The translations under genes were made by a program, and so were the position numbers. This document shows positions 55,951-64,000 of a DNA stretch of 64,000 nucleotides, piece by piece. The notes below the pieces were generated by a model, which saw only the letters and a list, made by a program, of their open reading frames with translations, had not been told where the DNA came from and searched no databases. Numbering within the stretch: position 1 is the first letter of the stretch; every line of letters starts with the position of its first letter. This DNA is from Nephrocerus scutellatus (lineage: Eukaryota > Arthropoda > Insecta > Diptera > Pipunculidae). Where the stretch lies: assembly GCA_947095585.1 (NCBI GenBank), contig OX352763.1, positions 117,717,908-117,781,907 of the forward strand. Direction: 5' to 3'.

Positions 55951-56164
55951 AACCATTTTTTCATTTTTGAAAGAGCTCTCATATTACAGGGTCATCGAGT
56001 TGATCTCGTATCTGAACGCTACACGTTGGATTAAAATCACTTAAATATCCATGCTAGGTCCTCGAGATTTGTGACATAAAAATGGCGAAGACTAGCGCTA
56101 ATTGAGGACCTTGTAAGTACAGTCGGGGTTCTTTACATACGATTCGACGAAATGGATTTCTGCA

Positions 56165-56245
56165 AAGTGGGCGATCAACCATCAGCAGAATAGGGGGAAT
56201 GGGAATAACACGAAAAATTCATCAGAATTGCACGTGTCCGTAACT
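56165..56245 (+). mobile_element. Family A (RTE-like) 5' scrap
   Basis: GCGATCAACCATCAGCAGAA, TAGGGGGAATGGGAATAACA, then CGAAAAATTCATCAGAATTG and CACGTGTCCGTAACTATC are nearly identical to the start of the copy at 58042. The match stops at about 56245. Confidence 0.7.
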
Positions 56246-56249
56246 ATCA

Positions 56250-57336
56250 GGCATGTAAGGTTGTGTGAAATTCACGGAAAGTGTACATAACATAATATCA
56301 TCATCTTACGTTATGCAAGTTTCGGTGACTATTAACTTCACCTTATTACGCCCGCGTTTCCTACAAATCAATTTCGTCGCTTCGCCCGTCGAATGTCAAA
56401 TATACATTCATCGGATATAACCCGCATAACCAAATTTCCCGTGTAGGAGTATGCAATAGTAATAAGTAGATACACATCCTTTCACGGCAAAAATCAAAAA
56501 TCTCATTCAGAAATTTGTGCGTAGGATTTATCCCATTAAGCGCAGTGCAGTTGCATACATTGCAGTTCCTCAAATTTCATGATTGACTCCAGTCGATGTA
56601 TTGGTTCTGTAATGACATACATTGCACTTTCGATATCCGAGTGCTAACACGCCAATGAAATCAGGTAGTTGCGTCATTGACGAACAGGAGCAGCTGGAGC
56701 ATTTATCCGGCTGTAGTCTAACCGACTGACGCTTGTTTATTGTTTAACAATTTTTTCAATTCGATGTAAAAAAACAAAACCATCATACCCGTCACACATC
56801 AGGCACCAGCTGGTGAAAAGAAAATATTCTTTTTAAAAACATAAATTCACTCTGACAAAAACAACAAACAAAAAAGTTTCAAAAAAACGCCTGTGTTTAT
56901 AGCCATACGAGGCGTGACCGGTAGCATTTATGATAAATGCCTCCTCGTATTTCTCTCATTGCCGTGGGGTGCAGCGTACAGCTTTAATTTCTCGCTCCAA
57001 AGAGATTAAAAAATTTGCTTAAAAATTTCATTCAGTAAAAAATTTAAATTAAAAACCAATACCAAGCGATTTTATTGAGGCCCACACGGTGCGGCAATGC
57101 AGCTGAAATTTATTCATCCACCAGAAAGGCGAATGCTGTTTATTGCATTTGTATCTTGTGTTTACTCCGTGTTTTCAATATAAAGTCGCATTGCACAATT
57201 TTGTGGGGGAGGGACTTTTGGTCTCATTGCACTACTGAGGGTGACAGGGAGAGACTTTTTAATATAAAGTCCCAGTGCGCTACTTCAGGGGGTACATCAT
57301 TCAATTTATGTACATTTTGTATTTCAATGTACTTCG
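56250..57336. other. Unassigned; short duplication at the end
   Basis: No gene recognised. At 57177-57300 AATATAAAGTCGCATTGCAC and AATATAAAGTCCCAGTGCGC are two diverged copies of a block of about 80 bp. Confidence 0.4.
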
Positions 57337-57627
57337 TATAAATGGCTCAACCACCAGAGCAACACTAATGCATTTGCACTCTCGACGACTAAATTCTGTC
57401 TGTCATTGTAATCGTTCGTTGCACTCGAGTGGAGTGCGACTAAGGAATTAATGCGGAAGCCACAGATCCTTGAACTTAAATAGTGCTAAGTGAGTGCATG
57501 CAGTGCTGAGCAGTGCATTGTGTGTTATTTCCGAGAAGAGTACAGGAAGTAAATGCAAGAATTCCCATCCATTGTACAGCTTGCTAGTGTGATGTGATTT
57601 TACTCCTAAGAAGCATTTAGCTTAAGG
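57337..57627 (+). promoter_or_regulatory. Candidate promoter and noncoding first exon
   Basis: A TATAAAT box (57337-57343) is followed after about 33-35 bp by GCATT, one of the arthropod cap-site variants. No transposon signature follows, and the stretch ends at TTAAGG|GTGAGT, a strong splice donor (GT at 57628). This would be a 5'-UTR exon of about 255 bp. The TATA-to-start spacing is slightly long and no downstream exon was found, so this is only suggestive. Confidence 0.27.
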
Positions 57628-57629
57628 GT

Positions 57630-58038
57630 GAGTTGCTTTTCTCCTTTCTATGTTTATTTTACTCGTATCCTTTAGAAAAGATGTGACAATGTAATCAACA
57701 ATAGTGGTGATAGTCCAATATAGTTTCACAACAGATTATGAAGGCTTGAACATTAGAAGAACAAAAAAATAAATGGTTTGAACCGCCTTCCAATATGATA
57801 ATAGTAGATCAACCGACTTGAGTGCTACATGGAAGATTCCAATCCAACTGTATTCAAAATGTCAATGTTATTGTGGATAACTTTGAATGTTTAGGTGATC
57901 GTTATCGTTAGTATGTGGCAGCCCTGCCTAATCGTACTTTTCACGAACTCTGTAAATTGGACAGAAGTACAAATATGGGCGTCCAGACCGTCACTTCTAT
58001 CGCTTTATATTAAAAATTGTAGATTTAGTATTTCCTAA
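57630..58038. other. Unassigned sequence
   Basis: No recognisable signal. Would be intron if the candidate exon before it is real. Confidence 0.4.
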
Positions 58039-58039
58039 C

Positions 58040-59463
58040 TGAGGCGGTCAACCATCAGCAGAATAGGGGGAATGGGAATACCACGAAAAATTCATCAGAA
58101 TGGCACGTGTCCGTAACTATCTCTGACTGGTGGAAGTTCGATCATACCTCCACGTAGTCGCCGCCGGTAGTATTCCTCCAATATAGGAAAAGTTGAATAC
58201 CACATAAAAGTTTACGCGCCTACATAGGATTCCCCAGATGATGAGCAAGAAGAATTCTTCAAATCAGTCGAACGGGAAATCCATGCCTGCCTTCATTATA
58301 ATGTAAAAATTATACTGGGGGATATGAACGCCAAAACAGGGGTCGAATTACGACATCAGTTAACGAATGAATGAAATCCATACGATAACGAGTGATCGAG
58401 TATTTACATTTACGCAAGCGATCATGCCAAATCAACATTATTCAGTCACGTATGTTGTAATTCGACCTCAGGTATAGGGAGCCAGTATTCAGGCAGTAAA
58501 TTGGCACCCATAGTTTTCAGGGGAACACTAATGGACAACGAGTCATAGAGATGGCAGCAAGCAATTATTTGGTCGTTGCGAGTACAAGGTTTGCGCGTAA
58601 AAATATCCAAAAAGCCACCTGGGTATCTTCTGATGAAGCCACTAGCAACCAGATAGTCCACGTGTTGATAGAACGCCGCCACAACCCTAACCTGATGACG
58701 GTATGGTGCTTTGACCGCGGATTGCATCATCACGAAAGACTGCATCCTGAGAAGATTTTCACCCTTAGGCGGATTGTGACAAAATGTTTAAAGTTTCAAA
58801 ACTCACTGCACCTTCCTTTTATTGACTTTATAGCCGCCCATGAAAGAACTTTATAAAGCCATGAGAGAATTCGGCATCATAAATAAACTGACCGACTAAT
58901 TAGGTTGATCATGACCAATGCTATAAGCTAAGTAAAAATAAGTGAATAGTTACCGGATCACTATCAGGCCTATGCAACGTCTATAACGGGCTCCGAAAAG
59001 GGAATGGACTGGCCTGCGTGCTCTTCAAGCTGCCGTTGGAAAATGTGTTCCGAAACTCCGACGTAACGGGGAAAGGAACAATCCTCTATAAGTCCATTCA
59101 GATACTGGCTTACGCAGACGACATTGACATCGTTGGTAGAAACCCAAGAGTCGGACAGGGAGCTTTCACCCAGATCGAGCGGGCGCCACAATATCTGTGG
59201 CTGCACATAAATGAGAGCAAAATATGTCTGGGAGCAGGCATTAGTCCCTCAATTATAATAGTGGAACACGAATTTAAGGTAGTGCAATCCTTTAACTATC
59301 TCGCGTCAACTGTAGCAGCCAATAACAGCATGGAACCAGAAATACGCACACGGTTGCTTAAAGCCAAAAAGTCTATTATAGTTTGTCAAGACTCTTCAAA
59401 TCCAGGAATCTAACCATAACATCCAAGCTGCTGGTGTATAGGACAATGGTTATATCAGTATTT
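58040..59463 (+). mobile_element. Family A (RTE-like) copy with large internal deletions
   Basis: It starts GGCGGTCAACCATCAGCAG. It is the only copy here with the N-terminal endonuclease: VYAPT (about 58210), DEQEEFFKSVEREIHACLHY (about 58240) and LGDMNAKTG (about 58318), the metal-binding block of APE nucleases. The C-terminal endonuclease part VVASTRFARKNIQKATW (about 58570) to NPNLMTV (about 58690) joins directly to the RT fragment IFTLRRIVTKCLKFQNSLHL (about 58755), so the linker and RT start are deleted. Then AMREFGI, ILAYADDIDIVGRN intact (about 59097) and LASTVAANNSMEPEIRTRL (about 59300). It ends abruptly at 59463 against a family D fragment. Confidence 0.82.
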
Positions 59464-59466
59464 ACT

Positions 59467-60170
59467 GGTGTTACCAATTTCTTTGGTACGCCAGTGACCG
59501 TCCTGATGTAGCCGGTGCGAATATGTGCTCTCTGTGGAGTTGCATATCTCAACCGGTTGTCGTGAACCAAAGATCAGGTGGGATTTTGTTTGGCACTGCT
59601 CTAACCGATGACTTAATAGTGGCACATCTGTCTAAGATAAACGTTGATTCTCGTTTACCTAATCCATGTCTGAAGAGGATCGTGGGGCAGAGCCTTCCTG
59701 GCAGGTATCCACGTAAATCCAAAGACACTTGTGGAAATATAGCTTTGATTATCATATCAGCCTTTAATCGATCTTGTGAGATGTTATCGTCGCCTTGGGG
59801 CTTTGCCATTTTTAAGCCGTTTAATGGCAGATCGGTTTTCTGCGCAGTCTGTAACTCGTGTATTAAATCTGCGATATCTACTGTTTTGCTGGACAATTGG
59901 ACTTCGAGCAACTTCTTCCGATGCTCTGATCTAATAATCAAATAGGCCGTTCTGCGTTTAACTTTTTGTTTGTTAGTTTATTTGCAAGGCGGTAGGTGTC
60001 TCTCATATTGTTGCATTCTGATGCGCATTGTGACTGTTTTGCGAGGTTTTTGATTCATCGGCGTTTGTCACCTGTAGCACTTCGGCTTACTTTTTTGTCC
60101 ATGAGAGTGTATCTTCTGTAAAGTTTAATCCTATCGGCTGGGTTTGCTAAATTCATTTTGTTTTTGAATG
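59467..60170 (-). mobile_element. Non-LTR retrotransposon linker region (family D)
   Basis: On the minus strand: ANPADRIKLYRRYTLMDKKV (about 60150), NLAKQSQCASECNNMRDTYR (about 60040), ANKLTNKKLNAERPI (about 59980), LSSKTVDIADLIHELQTAQK (about 59890) and GLKMAKPQGDDNISQDRLKA (about 59810), the usual linker and A-P-G-x-D-x-I start of an RT. Then ILFRHGLGKRESTFILDRCA (about 59680-59630). No catalytic box remains. One 130-codon frame is intact (59941-59549). A short second copy lies at 10738-10925. Confidence 0.68.
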
Positions 60171-60204
60171 GAGTTGTTCTAATGTAATACATACTTATTT
60201 TTTT

Positions 60205-60258
60205 ATGTTCCTCAAGGTAGCCATTTAGGACCATTACTGTTTGTTTTGTTTACCAATA
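60205..60258 (+). mobile_element. RT motif scrap
   Basis: VPQGSHLGPLLFVLFTN is the conserved block of a Jockey/F-like RT, as at 45812-45897. Nothing of the element extends beyond it. Confidence 0.55.
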
Positions 60259-60259
60259 A

Positions 60260-61155
60260 CCATAAAGTCGATAGCCGTTAGTCTGACATTAGCTATTCGC
60301 CATAGGTCGAGCTAACAATAAAGTCAATACGGTCAACTACTCTAAAGTCCAAAGTCGTTATTCTGGACAATAACTAATCACCACAGTCGAGTCCCAACAT
60401 TTTCTTTTTACAATCAGGTACAGCTATGAAATATCGCTTGACAGGATTTGGGACACTTGAGTCTAGGTTGGGTAAATGCAATATTGATTTGCATTTGAAC
60501 TGAATATTGATCGTTATAAGTGTCTGAAATGTAGCTTTGAGTATCTAGGTAGAGGAATCCTTCAATCGGCATAGTTCTCCAAAAGTTCTCAGTTATCTGG
60601 GTTAGGATAGAAAAGCTCCCATATTTTTTGATTTTCAAAAACGCAAATTAATTCCTTTTTTGATGGATCTTATTGTCTATTCAGGATATTTCCAATAAGC
60701 CCAGTAAAGCTTAATTGGAGGCTGAAATGTTGATATCTACCTAGACACAGCGCAAGACATTTACGCTCAATTCCTCGGATGCACTCCATGTAGGATGGGC
60801 TTAGATTAAAAGGGAAAACCATGCACTATAAAACCGTCTCGTATAAAATTTTGACGTCAGGACGTAAATGTTTTGAAAAAAATAACATTTTCAAATCCAT
60901 TCTTCTGTCATTTTCAGTTACATTACAGGATATTTTGCAGGCAAATCGCAAGGTATTTGACGCAAGTTTGGTTTCAAATTGATGTTCCATTATAGAGACG
61001 TAAACCTGTGCGATTCTTGAGGAAATCTCCATTACAAAATGCCAAGGCCTCCTAAACCATATTGTTTCTTGAACTTGCTGATCTTGAATATTCATATACT
61101 AGAGAAGGACTGAGGCTGATTCAATTTGCATTGTAGTTCTCTCGCTAGACCTTTT
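60260..61155. other. Unassigned; two short minus-strand frames
   Basis: Minus-strand frames of 74 codons (60638-60414) and 89 codons (61095-60826) have fairly balanced composition but match no family I know. They might be the decayed middle of the mariner-like element whose N-terminus lies just upstream on the same strand (61160-61440), but no catalytic motif is visible. Confidence 0.35.
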
Positions 61156-61159
61156 AGAG

Positions 61160-61440
61160 CTTCTGTCCCTTATTTGCGTGCAACATGATTCTGTCAATAT
61201 TATCTTAACTATCTCATGGACTTTCACTATACGATATCATGGATATGTTGTGATTCATTTCCGGTGTGGTGAGCTCATTTGGACAACCTGGATGTTTTTC
61301 ATCAAAGATTCTCCTACGATCGCATTTAAAATCAGATGCCCAATATTTGTAAGGAGAGTCCAGAGTCTCCATAGGCTTCGTTCAACATCTGAGCTGTTTA
61401 GGTTATGGAGGGTCAACGAAAAAATTCAAAAATGTTGACA
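61160..61440 (-). mobile_element. mariner-like transposase N-terminal fragment
   Basis: The minus-strand translation LNEAYGDSGLSLQI, then FDEKHPGCPNELTTPE, resembles the first helix-turn-helix region of mariner transposases (LNEVYGD..LS...V..W...F..GR...D..R.GRP). It is frameshifted and short. No catalytic domain follows recognisably. Confidence 0.5.
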
Positions 61441-61751
61441 CCTTTTCTGTTTCTGTATGATTCTACTCCCATCAAGTGTCAAGACGGTCAGAAAATAATC
61501 GTTTTGAAGTTAAAATAACAAAAACTCCCATCCCATTCCATCAAGTGTCATAAATTTATTACATAGGCTTCCAAATGACTCTTACAACGAGGTATCAATA
61601 GTTATCAATACGAGTATTCGTCTTTAGTAAACTTGTTTCCATGATTTACACCATTTAAGCTTCTAGCATTAAAGTTAATCAAGAAGGAAGGAAATTTCAA
61701 AACATGTAAAGACTACATTTCCAATTCTATGATCTATGGACATTTGGAGTG

Positions 61752-61815
61752 ACAGACCGTTCCGGTCCAATGACTAACTTCTCACGTTGTATTTTTCACA
61801 CAAATGGAAGTGGAA
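61752..61815 (-). mobile_element. tRNA-derived SINE, 3' scrap (copy 4)
   Basis: The plus strand reads ACAGACCGTTCCGGTCCAAT, GACTAACTTCTCACG and CACACAAATGGAAG, matching the tail-side third of copy 1 (40288-40372). In element orientation (minus) this is a 5'-truncated copy, and the head is absent. Confidence 0.65.
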
Positions 61816-61819
61816 TTCC

Positions 61820-62830
61820 ACAAATTTCTAATAAAAAAAATTTCGAATCATTCCATCTTTGCATAGATTCCTAACTAAGATGAGTTGTGACCTGTTGTCA
61901 ACTGGTTACGCAATCAACAATTACTCTCGAAAGGAATGTTATGTCAACAAGAATAGAAGAAGCACTTTTCCCTTTTCTTAAACCAACGTTAGGCATCAAT
62001 CTCGGATCGTTAGCATAAAATAAACGCCCTATTATTCGTTCTCTTGCTTTTCCCTCTTCAGGGGATTATGTAAAATGATATTCAACGATAACTTTTACTC
62101 CTGTCAACGACTGCATTGAAACGTCTGTTCCGCTGTGAAGGTGCGCCATGGCTTATCGGACAATCATCCCTATCCTTAGATGAGTTTCTGTCGTTTCCAT
62201 TTTTATATGGATTAACCCACTTTTCCATAAAGCGCAGTGGATGAGCGCTTATAGAAAAGTGGGTTAATCCACTTAAAAGCTTTATTCTGCATTCCCACGT
62301 AATTTATTGTCCCACAGGACAATACCAGTTTGTCGTATTTTAGTGATATTTCATGGAAACTACCAGCACAGCACTACACATATTACCTATTGTGTGATGT
62401 TATAGCATAGCAACAGCCATTATTTCCTCTATTTGCACTTTTTCCACATCAAGCAATGTGCAAAGCCATTACTTTTCTTCCAAGCGGTTTTTTTATTAAT
62501 TCATTTGTATTTGAACATTTGGACGAAAGTAACCTTTTGCTTTCTGCTCTGGCAAGGTTTACATGGCCATTTGATTCCATATCACTCCACCTGTATGTCA
62601 CATTTAATTCTGCTGCAAAAAAAAATAACAATGTAATGAAAAGTTGAAGCTTCTCCTGCCTGGGAAGAAAAGGGTCGTGATAAGGTGAAATAGAGGCTGC
62701 CGACCCGATGTACAATGTTGAAGAATTTTAATTCCACTGAGGAATCATCTACAGAATCGTATTTGACCTTTTACTTTTTAGCACGTCAATACAGAATTCC
62801 CTGACTACAACCGATTTTATTGGATTGTCA
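61820..62830. other. Unassigned apart from the hairpin at 62201-62278
   Basis: No coding or RNA gene signature other than the hairpin listed separately. Short frames at 62433-62715 on both strands look like chance. Confidence 0.4.
62201..62278. repeat. Long, nearly perfect hairpin (~33-bp stem)
   Basis: TGGATTAACCCACTTTTC (62208-62225) is an exact inverse complement of GAAAAGTGGGTTAATCCA (62254-62271). The stem continues inward through CATAAAGCGC/GCGCTTATA and outward through TTTTATA/CTTAAAA with few mismatches, leaving a loop of about 9 bases. The size is like a microRNA precursor, but the 18-bp perfect core is more typical of a small palindromic transposon. No other copy in the window. Confidence 0.85.
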
Positions 62831-62834
62831 AAAC

Positions 62835-63860
62835 ACAATCGTCATCTTTTACAATATCTCAAATCTTTAGCGACCATCGGTACGGTTGTCGAAGGCTAAT
62901 TTCTATTGGTGATCTGATGGATAATCTCATTAGACAGTCTAACCAGTCGTCTGTTCAGAAATTTGGTGAAAGCAAAGTTGTTGCACTCGATATCTCCGAG
63001 GATTTTGAGAGATTCTGGCATCAGGCTGTTTCGTAAAAAATGACTACCTATTGAATTAATAAGACCCTGCTGAATAGCTTCCTTTCTGAGCGTTCAATCC
63101 AAGTCGTTTTGGACGGTTTCAAATTCAATGTTCACCGTTTAAACGCCGGTGTTCCTCAAGGCTCTGTTCTTTCTCCGATACTCTTTTCTTATTTTTATTA
63201 TCTATCTCTTATCGACTTCTTCCAATCCGATTCATTCTGCTCTCAAAAGTAGCTTCTTTTATACATAGCTTCTCTTATAAGTTCGCACTTTCCTCAAGTC
63301 CTGCTTAAAAAGTGAGTGGAGCTTGACAACAAAGTATGTTAAACTATGACCTTAATAGCATAACTTGCTGGGGATTTGACAATTTAGTAGAATTTAACGC
63401 TTCTTCTGTCAATGAAGCCACTGTCCTTTATCAATGAATGGGACTTGAATCGAAGACACCGATGAATACAACTATCTTGTCTGATGAGGTGCTTCAAAAA
63501 CCTCATTGCATCTGCTAAATAGAACCACAGAACCGCGCGAAAAAAGTCATTGGTGACAAACATATCGTGAAAACAATAGACTCGTTTGAACATCGTAGCA
63601 TTCTCTCCTACTTGTCACTGTTTCATCACTTTTTCCACAAGTGGTGTTCAAAAGAAATATCCAGATGCTACAATCGATCCGCAATACTCGTGCTTCAACT
63701 CGATATCACCAGTCTAACATTAGGCCTATCTTCAGACGTACCAACAAATTCAGAGTGTTTCGCGTCTGTTTGATTCTCTCACATTCAAGACAAAAAGTGC
63801 ATAGACATCCACTCATTTCTTCTTCTTAATTCCTTATCACCCTAACGCCATGCAATGCGA
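62835..63860 (+). mobile_element. Jockey-like retrotransposon RT and C-terminus, decayed
   Basis: FSDHRYGCRRLISIGDLMDN (about 62870), SKVVALDISEDFERFWHQA (first RT Asp, about 62972), MTTY.INKTLLN, FLSERSIQVVLDGFKFNVHR (about 63085), LNAGVPQGSVLSPILF (about 63140) and a broken catalytic box. After about 63550 come VIGDKHIVKTIDSFEHRSIL (about 63552), YLSLFHHFF, CSKEISRC (about 63645) and FRRTNKFRV-like segments. Several shifts and stops. Same family as 53340-54910. The start is truncated and the end is near 63850; the last 140 bp of the window hold nothing recognisable. Confidence 0.8.
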
Positions 63861-64000
63861 ATCCCTTGAACTTGTGTCCATTATACAAAAAATCTTCTCC
63901 CTTCACTTCATTTTTTGAAAAGTGCTTTCAAAAGAGTATACGATTCTTTCGGCAACTTTCTTTCCTTCCTTTATGTCTTCTTTTAATTATCGAGTTCATC

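Noticed and set aside
59549..59945. Plus-strand 140-codon frame
   Set aside because: Shadow of the family D linker, which is recognisable on the minus strand.
1..64000. CRISPR array, bacterial operons, prophage
   Set aside because: No evenly spaced identical short repeats with unique spacers, no ribosome-binding-site-led gene clusters; the repeats present are satellites and transposons of eukaryotic type.

Overview
This 64-kb window looks like intergenic or intronic DNA from an insect, most likely a fly (Diptera). It is AT-rich with no operon-like gene packing. Almost every recognisable protein signature belongs to a decayed transposable element: APE-type non-LTR retrotransposons, Tc1/mariner-superfamily transposases, a Helitron and tRNA-derived SINEs. 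I found no intact gene. The longest open frames (150-165 codons) are a tandem-repeat translation, a transposase C-terminus, antisense shadows of retrotransposons, or unrecognised. The assignment to flies is inference from the mix of elements and the look of the 5'-UTR-like segments; no diagnostic host gene was seen.

Layout. 0-15 kb: Jockey-like and RTE-like reverse-transcriptase (RT) remnants, a tandem repeat built around TACGTACG, a 14-bp-unit minisatellite, a GAA microsatellite, a decayed Tc1/mariner transposase, a Helitron and a long degenerate non-LTR element (called family B). 15-23 kb: two more transposase remnants, a GC-rich segment resembling a promoter and 5' UTR, a 284-bp palindromic MITE and a pogo-like terminus. 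23-30 kb: a long RTE-like copy, a chimeric retrotransposon tail, and a family C (RNase H-bearing) element split by a 525-bp TA-flanked MITE. 30-43 kb: RTE copies interrupted or flanked by an unnamed dispersed repeat (repeat 1), an inverted ORF1-like remnant, a possible signal-peptide exon, a 163-bp tandem repeat, and a SINE with a perfect 16-bp target-site duplication. 43-50 kb: a family C element on the minus strand, a 53-bp satellite with a 260-bp higher-order period, a candidate host exon and a T/G-rich minisatellite. 50-64 kb: an RTE copy split by repeat 1, two fold-back elements made of GGGACTTATGTCCC-type motifs, a Jockey-like element split by a second SINE copy, further retrotransposon pieces, and an almost perfect hairpin near 62.2 kb.

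Functionally these are dead elements, not a cooperating set of genes. Their value is in the nesting: several insertions sit inside other elements and so show their exact ends. The least expected items are the SINE family (four copies), the GGGAC/GTCCC fold-back pair, the five-copy repeat 1, and the hairpin. The only hints of host genes are a 153-bp exon-like segment (48786-48938), a signal-peptide-like first exon (36636-36748), and promoter/5'-UTR-like stretches near 17.1-18.0 and 57.3-57.6 kb, all unproven.
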